From: Vibrio fortis
Lineage (GTDB): Bacteria; Pseudomonadota; Gammaproteobacteria; Enterobacterales; Vibrionaceae
Reading direction: 5' to 3'
Assembly (NCBI RefSeq): GCF_024347475.1
Contig: NZ_AP025488.1
Location: forward strand, 744,001-808,000
Length of the DNA stretch: 64,000 bases
Under the pieces are notes generated by a model. That model saw nothing but the letters and a program-made list of their open reading frames with translations, ran no database searches and had not been told where the DNA came from. Positions 1 to 8,902 of the stretch are shown here, in pieces. The translations under genes were made by a program, and so were the position numbers. Numbering within the stretch: position 1 is the stretch's first letter; each line of letters opens with the position of its first letter.

Positions 1-264
1 GAGCTTGAAAACTTCAGCTTTAGTTGGGCTGTCGGATACGAGTACATGTTCAATTTGCGCCATAGTGTTGTCCTTGAGTCATTGAACTATCATGGTTGGG
101 CGACCAACGATCCTGACTTTTCAGAACCTTCTAATGAAGTGGTGCTTGGCTATCGCTACCGCTTGCAACCCGTCATGATTGAAGCGTTGATGACTGAAAA
201 CATCCGTAACATGGATAACAGCACCGACATCGCATTTACACTCAGTTTCGGAATTAAAATGTAA
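1..264 (+). CDS. C-terminal end of an outer-membrane protein (partial, DUF3187-like?)
   Basis: The reading frame is open from the first base of the window to the TAA at 262-264, so only about the last 87 residues of a longer protein are visible. The segment alternates hydrophobic and polar residues and has aromatic-rich strands (VVLGYRYR, DIAFTLSFGIKM), as expected of the last strands of a membrane beta-barrel. The phrase around 'NIRNMDNSTDIAF' resembles the end of DUF3187-type Vibrio envelope proteins, but that is a memory-based resemblance. The last residue is Met rather than the usual Phe. An in-frame ATG at 46 is probably internal. Confidence 0.55.
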   Translation, partial: ELENFSFSWAVGYEYMFNLRHSVVLESLNYHGWATNDPDFSEPSNEVVLGYRYRLQPVMIEALMTENIRNMDNSTDIAFTLSFGIKM

Positions 265-315
265 CCTAAGCTCGATATATAGAGTTCAAATAAAATTCAG
301 GAAAATTATGAAATG

Positions 316-329
316 CCGTAAATTTACGG
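316..329. promoter_or_regulatory. 14-bp perfect palindrome upstream of the porin
   Basis: CCGTAAATTTACGG is a perfect palindrome lying about 100 bp before the porin start and about 50 bp after the preceding stop codon. There is no T-run on either side, so it looks more like an operator than a terminator. The binding protein is unknown. Confidence 0.35.
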
Positions 330-423
330 TACCTCGCTGAATGAAATTTAATGAGAATGGCGCCACACCAAAAGTCTTGCTGATAAAAGACTTAACAAAC
401 ACAACATATAGGTAGTGGTCACC

Positions 424-1458
424 ATGAAAAAAACACTCATTGCTCTTGCGATTGCAAGCATCTCTAGCTCTGCGTTTGCGGTAAGCACAAGCAGCCAAAA
501 TAGCCAAAACGAAGAAATGTTCGCGTTTAATCCAATGCACAAAGATCAGTTCTCAGTATCTGGTTCTTTCGGTGTGGGTGGTTACTACGATACAGGTTCA
601 AAAGCATTCTATGACGATTGGGCAACAGGCCTAACTCTGGCTCTTAATTACCGCAATAACCGCGTTGTGGCTTACGTAGAAACAGACCTAATGCTTAACT
701 ACACAACAGACAACAATGTTGCGAATGCTGACGCTGCAACTTCTGGTTGGGTTAACGGCATCGACACTGGTCCTGCAACGCACGTTGATAAAGCATGGAT
801 CGGTTTTGATACTGGCTACGGTATCGCGTCTTTCGGTTGGGAGAACGACACAGCTCTAGATAAAGTTGATGGCGCTGGCGATACAACTTACGAGTTCGGT
901 GCTTCTGCTGGTGATGCATCAGATGCGTTCAACGTAGTTAAGTTCCAAGGTGCAACCAACGGTTTTGCTTACGCTATCTCTTACTTCGAGACTGAAGACG
1001 ATCACAACGATGCAGACAAAGGCGTGAATGGTTACATCGGCCTTGAGCAAGAAGTATTCAGCGTATACGCAGGTTACGAAACTCGTGATGATGAGAAAGA
1101 CTACGAAGTTTACTCTCTATCAGGCAACATGAAGCTAGGCTCAATGAAACTTGGTCTAAACTCTTGGATTGATCAGAACGACGAGATGAAGAACACTGGT
1201 TTCTACTTCTCTGGTGGCTACACGCTATCTGAAGACCTAACAATCGCTGCAGGTTACGCGTTCAACACGAACGAAGAAGACAACCTATCGGATGTTGACT
1301 CTTCTTACATCAACGTTGCTGCAATGTACCGAATCTCTGATAACGCTGACATGGGTATCGATATCAAACAAGACCTAGAAGGCGCTCGTATCGGTAGCTC
1401 TGACCTTCAATACGATGAGGAAATTCACGTATTTGCAGCGGCTTACTACTACTTCTAA
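424..1458 (+). CDS. Outer-membrane porin-like protein
   Basis: The 344-residue protein begins with a clear Sec signal peptide (MKKTLIALAIASISSSAFA, cleavage near residue 19). The rest consists of short amphipathic beta strands separated by acidic loops rich in Asp, Glu and Asn, and it ends in the aromatic strand 'FAAAYYYF' with a terminal Phe typical of BAM substrates. This is the architecture of general gram-negative porins (about 16 strands) but it is not recognisably OmpU or OmpT. I chose the ATG at 424 because it starts the signal peptide; an in-frame GTG at 415 would add three residues. It is monocistronic, followed by a strong terminator. A role in diffusion of small solutes is inferred. 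Confidence 0.75.
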   Translation: MKKTLIALAIASISSSAFAVSTSSQNSQNEEMFAFNPMHKDQFSVSGSFGVGGYYDTGSKAFYDDWATGLTLALNYRNNRVVAYVETDLMLNYTTDNNVANADAATSGWVNGIDTGPATHVDKAWIGFDTGYGIASFGWENDTALDKVDGAGDTTYEFGASAGDASDAFNVVKFQGATNGFAYAISYFETEDDHNDADKGVNGYIGLEQEVFSVYAGYETRDDEKDYEVYSLSGNMKLGSMKLGLNSWIDQNDEMKNTGFYFSGGYTLSEDLTIAAGYAFNTNEEDNLSDVDSSYINVAAMYRISDNADMGIDIKQDLEGARIGSSDLQYDEEIHVFAAAYYYF

Positions 1459-1540
1459 GTTCGTTAATCAGAGAAAGCTTGCCCGGTCTTTCTCTGGCTA
1501 TTCTCGTGCTTAATAAGCTATCCACTGTTTACAATAAATC

Positions 1541-1568
1541 GCCACTTCTTTATCGAGGTGGCTTTTTT
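1541..1568 (+). terminator. Rho-independent terminator of the porin gene
   Basis: An 8-bp stem GCCACTTC/GAGGTGGC with one G-T pair and a 6-nt loop is followed by six T residues. It sits about 80 bp after the porin stop. Confidence 0.8.
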
Positions 1569-1595
1569 GCGTCTCTATAATTCTGAGAGTGACCA

Positions 1596-1901
1596 ATGAT
1601 CAAAAGCATAACAGCGCAGGGGGTGATTTATGGAAACCCTACACTGTTTACCTGCAATCCAAATCGTGAAGGCAAATATGAGCTGGCCCGCAAAGTAGGG
1701 CGAGTACCTGGCTCACGCCCACAAGACCTTCAAAACAAGGTATATGTAGATTCACTTGAAGCAGCCTATGAGCTGCTCAAAACAAAGCACTATTACATTG
1801 TGTTGTCAGGAAAGGTGTATGGTATTCACCGTAAGTCGTTAAGAAACATCGACTCGGTTGAAATCACTTACCATGAAGATGAATTAATGACACTAGCCTA
1901 G
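1596..1901 (+). CDS. Hypothetical protein, 101 aa
   Basis: A small soluble protein without signal peptide or membrane segment. It is basic in its first half (several Arg and Lys around residues 23-45) and ends with an acidic segment. It starts just after the porin terminator, preceded by GAGAGTG as a plausible ribosome binding site. No motif was recognised. Mixed charge and conserved-looking spacing of Tyr residues (HYY, VYG) suggest a folded domain of about 100 residues; function unknown. Confidence 0.55.
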   Translation: MIKSITAQGVIYGNPTLFTCNPNREGKYELARKVGRVPGSRPQDLQNKVYVDSLEAAYELLKTKHYYIVLSGKVYGIHRKSLRNIDSVEITYHEDELMTLA

Positions 1902-2036
1902 TGTATTGTATCTGCGAAGTTGCGCTGTGCCGTCCCTTTTTAGCGCGATAGGAACACCAATCAATCTCAGCATTGGTTTGTGTTTCGTTCTCTCGCCACT
2001 CATTTCGGCAACTGCAAACGTAGAACCACAATAAAT

Positions 2037-2090
2037 AAGCCGCTCTATTTAGATTCTGGTCGATTAGAACTCTAATAGAGCGGCTTTTTG
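2037..2090. terminator. Bidirectional stem-loop terminator
   Basis: A 13-bp perfect inverted repeat (arms 2037-2049 and 2074-2086, AAGCCGCTCTATT type) with a T-run on the plus side lies between two convergent genes, so it can serve both the 101-aa gene and the M3 peptidase. Confidence 0.8.
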
Positions 2091-2129
2091 GATGATATGC
2101 GGCGAATGTTACCGCTTCATATACATTGA

Positions 2130-3977
2130 TTAAGCGTGGTACTTGTCGGCTATATAGCCTTCAAACGCTTCTAGCATCATTTCGTCTGACTTTTGGTTGT
2201 TAGCGATCTCAAAGGCGCCATCAACAATACTAATTTGAGCGTTGAGGCTGCTAGCCGATGCTCTCTCTCGTTTCGAAAGTGCAGCAATCTTATCTTGCTC
2301 GATTTGCCAAGCTTGAGCGCTGGTTAGATTACACGCGTCGGCTAGGTATTTAGCATTAAAGCCTTCTCCAGTAAGACGCTCGATGGTGGTGTTGTGATTA
2401 ACACGGTTTCCATCATGCCAGTAATGCTTAGCAAGCAAAGGTCCAATCTCTGGGTTATCGGTTAAGTAACCAAACTTGTCAGTGAAGTAAGCGCGCGTTT
2501 GATAAACCGCCATGTGTGCCAGTAAGTAACCTTGGTAAGCACAGGCTGCTTCGTCAGAAAGTAGGTGAGGGATCGCCATCAATGGGCGAGGGCTTGATTC
2601 TAACCCTAGGATTTCCTTCTCAGTACGACGAGCAAGTTGAGTGATGTTTTCCGGCGTTAACTCGCTGTCTTCGAGCTGGTAAAGTGCACGTTCAAAGTAC
2701 GGAACAACCAGAATACAGCGTTCTTGATAAGCCTTGAACGGTTGTTTGCTGTCGATCATCGCTTTGATCAAAGAATCCGGAACAGGCTCGCCTTTTGCGT
2801 TCAGTGCATATTGCTTCAGCCAGTCTGCATCATCCAGTAGGCTGTCACAGAACATCGACTGAGTTTCTGCATAAGCCATTGAGGTTGGAGAAAACTCTTG
2901 TGAGAAGCAAGGTGCGTTCATCTTCACATTGGCGAAGTGCGCAGCATGTCCTCCCTCATGGAAAAGCGTATTGATACCATCGAAACCGCTGCCCACTTGA
3001 TCGGGTTTGGCGTTACTGGTGAAGTTGACTTGTGCAGGCACCCATTGACCTTGGTCGTAAAAAGAGGGCGTAGGGCCGTGACAAAAACCATTTGGGTATT
3101 TGCCTTTTCTATCGAGTAAGTCGAGCTTAAGTGTCGCCTGGGAATACTCGATATTAAGACGCCCAAAAGATTCTACCCAACGTCTAAGTGATTGTGAAAA
3201 AGGCACGTATGGGTCTAGCTCATTCATCACATCACCTGCAAAGGAGTAGGTGAAGTTATGACCTGCGAGCGCAGATTCGCCTTTTTCTTTTGCCAAGTTA
3301 TTAAGGCTGTTTAGGTGGCTGTCTCGAGTGCGAACCTCGAAGTCATCCAAAATGGCAAACAGCTCTTCGGTCGTCATTTGTTCGGTTTTCACAACTGAGT
3401 AGTCGAAGTAGTTATTAAAACCGAGCGAACGAGCGAATGCATTTCTCTGTTGGATCAGCTCAATGAAACCGTTGCCCAGCAACCACTGTTCAAGGTCAAG
3501 TAAGGCTTGGTGAGCAGAGCGACGAACAGCTTCACTAGCACTATTTCGAATAGAAGAACCCAGCACAGGTAACGAGCCTTCTACTTGTTTACCTTCTTCA
3601 TTGGTGTAGGTCATGGTGTGGTTCTGTTTCTTCTCAAACAGTTCGGCTTCAAACGCAATCAATTCAGATTTAAATTTTTGCGCATCCTCACCCTCTATCG
3701 CATGAGCTTTGAACGTGGCCAACCAACCTTGAAGGCCTGTTACGGTTGCACTTTTCTCTTCGTCATCTTGGATTAGATACGCTTTATTCAGCTGCGCTTC
3801 AACCTCAGCAATTTTGTCTGCATTGCTGAGAAATTGAGTCCATGCTGTTTGTGCGCGCGTTGACCCATCATGGTCGCCGCTAATGCCCATGTACGTATCC
3901 CAAAAGAAAGCTTCTTTCTCCTGATGAACAGCTAGGTAGTCTTTGTTCAGCTGGTTGAGGTATTGAGTTGGGTTCAT
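2130..3977 (-). CDS. M3-family metallopeptidase (oligoendopeptidase-like)
   Basis: The 615-residue protein carries the zinc-binding motif HEGGH near residue 341, embedded in 'TLFHEGGHAAHF', followed about 25 residues later by 'EFSPTSMAYAETQSMF', which supplies the third glutamate ligand in M3 (thimet/oligoendopeptidase) enzymes. Length and the long alpha-helical N-terminal half fit the family. There is no signal peptide, so it should act in the cytosol on short peptides. It starts at the ATG at 3977. Convergent with the preceding gene through a shared terminator. Exact subfamily (PepF versus OpdA-like) was not resolved. Confidence 0.85.
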   Translation of the reverse strand: MNPTQYLNQLNKDYLAVHQEKEAFFWDTYMGISGDHDGSTRAQTAWTQFLSNADKIAEVEAQLNKAYLIQDDEEKSATVTGLQGWLATFKAHAIEGEDAQKFKSELIAFEAELFEKKQNHTMTYTNEEGKQVEGSLPVLGSSIRNSASEAVRRSAHQALLDLEQWLLGNGFIELIQQRNAFARSLGFNNYFDYSVVKTEQMTTEELFAILDDFEVRTRDSHLNSLNNLAKEKGESALAGHNFTYSFAGDVMNELDPYVPFSQSLRRWVESFGRLNIEYSQATLKLDLLDRKGKYPNGFCHGPTPSFYDQGQWVPAQVNFTSNAKPDQVGSGFDGINTLFHEGGHAAHFANVKMNAPCFSQEFSPTSMAYAETQSMFCDSLLDDADWLKQYALNAKGEPVPDSLIKAMIDSKQPFKAYQERCILVVPYFERALYQLEDSELTPENITQLARRTEKEILGLESSPRPLMAIPHLLSDEAACAYQGYLLAHMAVYQTRAYFTDKFGYLTDNPEIGPLLAKHYWHDGNRVNHNTTIERLTGEGFNAKYLADACNLTSAQAWQIEQDKIAALSKRERASASSLNAQISIVDGAFEIANNQKSDEMMLEAFEGYIADKYHA

Positions 3978-4263
3978 GTTATTCCCTTAATTGATATCCT
4001 GATTCGTGTGGCGATCTATCAATGTCACTAGCCCTCAATAATCTATTTTTCGACATCGCGATTTGATCATCGAAGAAGTCATAGCTTACGGCCATTTAGT
4101 AAAGTCATTGATATTTAGGAGGTTATTCCTAGGCCACAATGGTGCAAATCATACTTGAACGAGTTACACGGCACAGTGATGTCTATTCCTAAATGGTCAT
4201 TTATTTGCTCAATTTTAGAAAGTTATTCGTTCTTTTGGTGAATATTAAGTCGCTACGTGTATG
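3978..4263. other. Intergenic region, no gene seen
   Basis: AT-rich spacer upstream of the leftward M3 peptidase gene. It should hold that gene's promoter. I see no ORF with a ribosome binding site and no strong hairpin in this part. Confidence 0.5.
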
Positions 4264-4294
4264 TTGAAATTAAATATATAGAATGATATTCTAT
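4264..4294 (+). promoter_or_regulatory. Candidate promoter with overlapping palindromic (Fur-like) operator
   Basis: TTGAAA at 4264-4269 and TATTCT at 4287-4292 are separated by 17 bp. A perfect inverted repeat ATAGAAT-GAT-ATTCTAT (4278-4294) covers the -10 element. By eye the sequence around AATGATATTCTATT matches the 19-bp Fur consensus at about 12 positions, borderline for a Fur box. Confidence 0.4.
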
Positions 4295-4298
4295 TTGT

Positions 4299-4377
4299 GT
4301 AATGGTTCTCAACGTGATGGATTACGTTATTTAAGCAAAGTGATTTTCTCTGACGGGCATGCATGCCCGTTTTTTTT
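4299..4377 (+). ncRNA. Candidate small RNA ending in an orphan terminator
   Basis: A perfect 18-bp palindrome ACGGGCATGCATGCCCGT (4353-4370) followed by eight T residues is a strong intrinsic terminator, yet no ORF ends before it on this strand. A plausible promoter lies at 4264-4292, predicting an RNA of about 80 nt. The downstream gene at 4454 has its own TATAAT at 4421-4426, arguing against a simple attenuator, although attenuation remains possible. No known sRNA family was recognised. Confidence 0.4.
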
Positions 4378-4453
4378 GCTTCCAATCCAGTGATTCGTAC
4401 TTAATTTACTTATATGTACGTATAATCGAAGATTCTATGACAAGGATTTCTTC

Positions 4454-5044
4454 ATGAAACGCATTTCGAACTTTTGCCTCTCTTTTATCCTTCTATTTAG
4501 TTTTTCGGCTTTCGCCAGTGAGTCTTGGTGGTTTCGCACCGTGTTTAGCAATGAAATAAGCGCTCCAGATGCCGCGAGTTTGGTGCATGATGCTGAACTG
4601 TTTGACTGCGGTGACGAAGAAGGAACGCTGCTGTGTAGTGATGAGACAAACTACTATGATCTAAAGGTGTTTGTTGAACTCGCGTTGATGGAGGGAAAGG
4701 TATCATTAACCCGACTCTCTTTAGCTAATACCAAGTTGAATGACACCAAGGCTCAACTCTATTTGCGTAAAGACGGATTACAGCTGAAATCGGCAACCAT
4801 AAACGGAATTACTTTTGATGTTTTGAAAGAACTTGAGTTAGCCAAGCTGCGAGGTGAGAGCCTGCAAAGTGTCGACCAGGCACTGGTCACTTTTCTGAAC
4901 ACAACGCCTTCTTCGGGCTCTGCATTAATTAGCAGTAAATCCATGGTTTGGTATTGGCCAGAGAATGAATCGGCAGTGGTAATGATGCGACATGAAGAAC
5001 AAGAAATTGTCATCGAGCTGACTAGAAATATGGTTAATCTGTAA
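4454..5044 (+). CDS. Secreted hypothetical protein, 196 aa
   Basis: A signal peptide is evident (MKRISNFCLSFILLFSFSAFA, cleavage near residue 21). The mature part is about 175 residues, acidic, with two Cys residues near positions 53 and 61 that could form a disulfide, and no transmembrane segment. ATG at 4454 is preceded by AAGGA (4442-4446). No family recognised. It stands alone between a candidate sRNA and an aldo/keto reductase gene. A periplasmic location is inferred. Confidence 0.65.
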   Translation: MKRISNFCLSFILLFSFSAFASESWWFRTVFSNEISAPDAASLVHDAELFDCGDEEGTLLCSDETNYYDLKVFVELALMEGKVSLTRLSLANTKLNDTKAQLYLRKDGLQLKSATINGITFDVLKELELAKLRGESLQSVDQALVTFLNTTPSSGSALISSKSMVWYWPENESAVVMMRHEEQEIVIELTRNMVNL

Positions 5045-5184
5045 ACATCATTGGCCTTGTTCGGGGCTGTTTTTGTAAGAAGTTCACATTTTTGTAGTGG
5101 AGCTTATCGGCGATGGCTTTATTAATTTGAGGCTATAATTAAATAAGCATAGGATACGGTTATTACTGATATAGGAGATAACCC

Positions 5185-6093
5185 ATGGTTGCAAAAGTAA
5201 CAATCGCGCCACAAGGCCCAGATTTTTCTGAGCTGGTTCAAGGATACTGGCGTATGGCTGAATGGGGCATGACTCCTCAACAGCGCCTCACTTTTCTTAA
5301 ACAGCATATCGACTTAGGCATTACCACAGTAGACCATGCAGATATTTATGGGAACTACCAATGTGAGAAGCTGTTCGGCGAAGCGCTCGCTTTAGAGCCA
5401 AGTGTTCGCGAGCAGATTCAGATCGTCACTAAGTGCGACATTAACTTGTGTGGAGACCATACTCCTGACCGCAAGATCAACCATTACGACACCAGTGCTC
5501 AGCATATTTATCAATCAGTGAACAACTCTTTGGAGCGCCTCGGCGTTGATGAGATTGACGTTCTACTTATTCACCGCCCAGATGTACTAATGGATGCGGA
5601 TGAAGTGGCAGAAGCGTTCAACGAACTGTATAAGATCGGTAAGGTGAAGCACTTTGGTGTGTCAAACTTCACGCCTCGCCAATTGGAGCTTTTACAATCA
5701 CGTTTGGGTAAGCCTTTAGTGACCAATCAAGTAGAGATCAATCCACTGAACTTTGAAGTGGCTCATGATGGAACACTCGATCAACTGCAGATGAACCGTA
5801 TTCGTCCGATGGCATGGTCATGTCTCGCTGGTGGCGAACTGTTTACAGGCAAGAGCGAACAGGCTGTGCGTGTGCGTAATGAGCTGGAAGCGATTCGTAA
5901 AGAGGTTGGTGCTGCAAGTATCGACCAAGTGATTTATGCATGGGTTCGTCGTCTGCCATCAAAACCCTTGCCGATTATCGGCTCAGGAAAGATTGAGCGC
6001 GTACAAACTGCGATTGATGCGTTGAGCATCGAGTTGACGCGTGAGCAGTGGTATCGAGTTTGGGTAGCATCGAAAGGTCACGGTGTGCCTTAG
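5185..6093 (+). CDS. Aldo/keto reductase, YdhF-like
   Basis: A 302-residue NAD(P)H-dependent oxidoreductase of the aldo/keto reductase fold. Visible family features are 'TVDHADIYGNYQCEKLFG' (the Asp/Tyr active-site region around residues 48-65), 'LIHRPD' near 131, 'HFGVSNFTPRQLELL' near 155, and the C-terminal cofactor segment 'LPIIGSGKIERV'. The N-terminal 'QGYWRMAEW' is typical of E. coli YdhF relatives. Start at ATG 5185 with AGGAG about 10 bp upstream. Monocistronic, ending at a strong terminator. Substrate unknown. Confidence 0.85.
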   Translation: MVAKVTIAPQGPDFSELVQGYWRMAEWGMTPQQRLTFLKQHIDLGITTVDHADIYGNYQCEKLFGEALALEPSVREQIQIVTKCDINLCGDHTPDRKINHYDTSAQHIYQSVNNSLERLGVDEIDVLLIHRPDVLMDADEVAEAFNELYKIGKVKHFGVSNFTPRQLELLQSRLGKPLVTNQVEINPLNFEVAHDGTLDQLQMNRIRPMAWSCLAGGELFTGKSEQAVRVRNELEAIRKEVGAASIDQVIYAWVRRLPSKPLPIIGSGKIERVQTAIDALSIELTREQWYRVWVASKGHGVP

Positions 6094-6126
6094 GCTTTAA
6101 TATATCTAGGTTTAGGATATAGAAAG

Positions 6127-6150
6127 AAGGCCAGCGTTTGCTGGCCTTTC
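6127..6150. terminator. Bidirectional terminator
   Basis: A 9-bp perfect stem AAGGCCAGC/GCTGGCCTT with a GTTT loop lies between convergent genes; T-rich on the plus side and T-containing on the minus side. Confidence 0.8.
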
Positions 6151-6152
6151 TG

Positions 6153-6824
6153 TTATGGTTTGGTAGCTACCGTATACTTTTTAAGCTCTTCGTCATAGTC
6201 AATACCGTTTGATAGATCGGTAATGCCAGTGACCATTTCTCCATCAACTGCGTTATAAAGTAGGAATGGTGCTTGACTAAGATCACCCTCAATGCTGTAA
6301 AAATGGCAGTAGGAAAATTCACCAGTTGGTTGATTAATAAGAAATTTGTAACCGTTTTGTTTAGCTAATTGGAAGTTTGAAAAACTTGGGGTTCTGCTCG
6401 TACTTCCCCCTTCTTTAGGAGAATTACCGTAGCGGTTATCTTCATAATGATCAGAGTTAGTCAGATCTTGTAGTAGCCAATAGCAAGAACGATTGTTATT
6501 GATCGTTCTTTGGATACCCGACGCTGAATTCCAAACCGGGTAGCAGCTTCCGGTATAATTGGAGTAAATACCTTCGATATTGAAGTCAGTTGCGTTTTCA
6601 TCACGCCCTTCTTCTACATCTCCCCCGCGCGCCAAACAAGCGGCTTGGTAAATGTTCACGGCAGTTTGAAAGTTTTCTAGTAAGGTAGAACTAGATGCTG
6701 ATCTTGCATCATCGGCGATGGAAAGAAACCTTGGTGCAGCCACAGCGGCAATAGCTCCAATAATGACAATAATTATAATCAGTTCCAATAGTGTAAAGCC
6801 GTTACTAAGAGATTTATGTTTCAT
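6153..6824 (-). CDS. Type IV pilin-like prepilin (orphan)
   Basis: The N-terminus is a classic class III signal: a short basic leader (MKHKSLSNG), cleavage after Gly9, then FTLLELIIII with Glu at mature position 5 and a hydrophobic helix of about 20 residues. The remaining 180 residues form a polar globular head with four to five Cys. Such proteins are assembled by a type IV pilus, MSHA or type II secretion machine after cleavage by the prepilin peptidase. No pilus assembly gene lies nearby, so it must use a machine encoded elsewhere. Closest in feel to MSHA minor pilins, but that is not certain. No gene symbol assigned. Confidence 0.8.
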   Translation of the reverse strand: MKHKSLSNGFTLLELIIIIVIIGAIAAVAAPRFLSIADDARSASSSTLLENFQTAVNIYQAACLARGGDVEEGRDENATDFNIEGIYSNYTGSCYPVWNSASGIQRTINNNRSCYWLLQDLTNSDHYEDNRYGNSPKEGGSTSRTPSFSNFQLAKQNGYKFLINQPTGEFSYCHFYSIEGDLSQAPFLLYNAVDGEMVTGITDLSNGIDYDEELKKYTVATKP

Positions 6825-7027
6825 TTGCCAATGCCTGTTGGATTAATATTCTAATTTATCAATTAAGAATGATGTACGATAACATATTGAGGCGCTGAGT
6901 GTGTCTTAAATTTGAGATGCATTCACTCTCTTTATTAATGAGTAAATTAACAATGGCTACTATTGAGTGGAATATTTTCTAAAAACACTCATAATGCACT
7001 CTGTTTTTCATTAGCTGGAATTGTCCT

Positions 7028-8407
7028 GTGACCACTGCAAAATTCTCTTCAATTGCCCTAAAACCAGAACTTATTCAAACTCTGGACTCTTTGGGTTATA
7101 CCGAAATGACACCTATCCAAGCACTGAGCTTGCCTTCTATCCTTGGTGGTAAAGATGTCATCGGCCAAGGCAAAACGGGTTCAGGCAAAACTGCTGCCTT
7201 TGGTTTGGGTGTGCTACAAAACCTTCGTGTTAAGCGCTTCCGAGTTCAATCATTGGTGTTATGCCCAACGCGTGAATTGGCTGACCAAGTGGCGAAAGAG
7301 ATTCGTACACTGGCGCGTGGTATCCATAACATCAAAGTACTCACGCTTTGTGGTGGTATGCCAATGGGACCACAAATTGGTTCTCTAGAGCATGGTGCGC
7401 ACATTCTTGTGGGTACGCCTGGTCGTATTCTTGATCACCTTGATCGTGGTCGTATCGACCTATCAGAACTGAATACACTAGTTCTTGATGAAGCTGATCG
7501 TATGCTAGAGATGGGCTTCCAAGATGCGATTGATGCGGTGATCGATGCAGCGCCGAAACAGCGTCAAACATTGCTGTTTAGTGCGACGTTCCCGAAACAG
7601 ATCAAGTCTATTGCTGATCGTATTATGAATAACCCAGAAATGGTGAAAGTAGAGTCGACGCACGATCACTCAAGTATTCAGCAGCATTTCTATAAGCTTG
7701 AAGGCACAGAAGCGCGTGATGATGCACTAGAGCTGTTGCTTCTTCATCACCAACCAGAGTCTGCGGTTGTTTTCTGTAATACAAAGAAAGAAGTTCAGAA
7801 CGTAACCGATGAGCTCGCACATCGTGGTTTCAGTGTAATTGAACTGCATGGAGACATGGAGCAACGCGAACGTGATCAGGCGTTGGTTCAGTTCTCAAAC
7901 AAAAGTATCTCGATTCTAGTGGCAACAGACGTAGCGGCTCGTGGTCTTGATGTTGATAACCTAGATGCTGTATTCAACTTTGAGTTGTCTCGCGACCCTG
8001 AAGTTCACGTACACCGAATTGGTCGTACTGGCCGTGCAGGCAGTAAAGGTGTTGCTTGTAGCTTCTTTAGTGAAAAAGAGATGTACCGTGTTGCTCAAAT
8101 CGATGAGTACATGGATATGCCGATTGAGCCATCTGAATTACCGGAAAAACCGGTTGCGAAGCCATATTACTCAAACATGGTGACGATTCAGATTGATGGC
8201 GGTAAGAAGGCGAAGTTACGTGCGGGTGACATCCTAGGTGCACTAACAGGCCAAGGTGGTATTGAGGGTAAGTCGGTAGGTAAGATTAACCTTTTCCCAA
8301 TGCGTGCGTATGTGGCTGTTGAAAAGTCGGTGGCTAAGAAAGCGTTGCGTAAGATTGAATCTGGAAAGATGAAGGGAAGACAGTTCCGAGCTCGAATTCT
8401 TAAGTAA
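7028..8407 (+). CDS. dbpA: ATP-dependent RNA helicase DbpA
   Basis: The 459-residue protein shows all DEAD-box motifs: Q motif region 'MTPIQALSLP', Walker A 'GKTGSGKT' at residues 48-55, 'PTRELADQV', 'TPGRILDH', 'VLDEADRM', 'SAT', 'ATDVAARGLD', 'HRIGRTGR'. The C-terminal 75 residues, 'VTIQIDGGKKAKLRAGDILG' onward, form the RNA-binding domain that targets DbpA to hairpin 92 of 23S rRNA, distinguishing it from other helicases. It acts in 50S subunit assembly. The start is a GTG at 7028; there is no ATG nearby that would keep the Q motif. A hairpin at 8436-8465 follows but has no clear T-run. Confidence 0.93.
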   Translation: MTTAKFSSIALKPELIQTLDSLGYTEMTPIQALSLPSILGGKDVIGQGKTGSGKTAAFGLGVLQNLRVKRFRVQSLVLCPTRELADQVAKEIRTLARGIHNIKVLTLCGGMPMGPQIGSLEHGAHILVGTPGRILDHLDRGRIDLSELNTLVLDEADRMLEMGFQDAIDAVIDAAPKQRQTLLFSATFPKQIKSIADRIMNNPEMVKVESTHDHSSIQQHFYKLEGTEARDDALELLLLHHQPESAVVFCNTKKEVQNVTDELAHRGFSVIELHGDMEQRERDQALVQFSNKSISILVATDVAARGLDVDNLDAVFNFELSRDPEVHVHRIGRTGRAGSKGVACSFFSEKEMYRVAQIDEYMDMPIEPSELPEKPVAKPYYSNMVTIQIDGGKKAKLRAGDILGALTGQGGIEGKSVGKINLFPMRAYVAVEKSVAKKALRKIESGKMKGRQFRARILK

Positions 8408-8482
8408 TTCGAACGCCAAAGTTCTTGTGACGCCCTAACGGCACTCTGATTTCAAAGTGCCGTTAAGACTATCCACACAGCT

Positions 8483-8656
8483 CTATTCATCTGGGCGAAT
8501 AGAATAGAGATCATTGATATGCTTACCCTCACCAAGATACCAGTTCATAGCTTCCTGACGATTGTTCGCTAATATCCTTACTGTGGTTATTTTTCCATCT
8601 TCAAAATAGCAAAGCTCATATTCTATCTCGCTCGAATAATGAGGAATAGCGGCCAT
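8483..8656 (-). CDS. Small conserved-looking protein, 57 aa
   Basis: A 58-codon frame beginning MAAIPHYSSEIEYELCYF and ending in SIRPDE, preceded by the strong ribosome binding site GGGAGG five bases before ATG. Composition is normal for a folded protein (Tyr, Trp, Glu and Ile rich; no low complexity). There is no signal peptide. It occupies the 477-bp gap between dbpA and a lipoprotein gene, and no competing frame with a ribosome binding site was found. Function unknown. Confidence 0.6.
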   Translation of the reverse strand: MAAIPHYSSEIEYELCYFEDGKITTVRILANNRQEAMNWYLGEGKHINDLYSIRPDE

Positions 8657-8902
8657 AGATTGCCTCCCAAATACTAACCTGCGATATTTTATGCAAATAT
8701 CATACCTTTTTGTATGTATAGTTGCTTATCAAGTGGTCAATAAATTACGAAATTCATCACTGCCAACAATTATTTTATTTTAATCATTTACCCAAATAGA
8801 GAACTTGGCAAGTTCATCTCTCAATTTCTTTATAAATCCCACCAAATGAAGCACAACAATCTAAACTTTCTGTGAGTAAATGTTATGGATAGAGTAGCTT
8901 GT

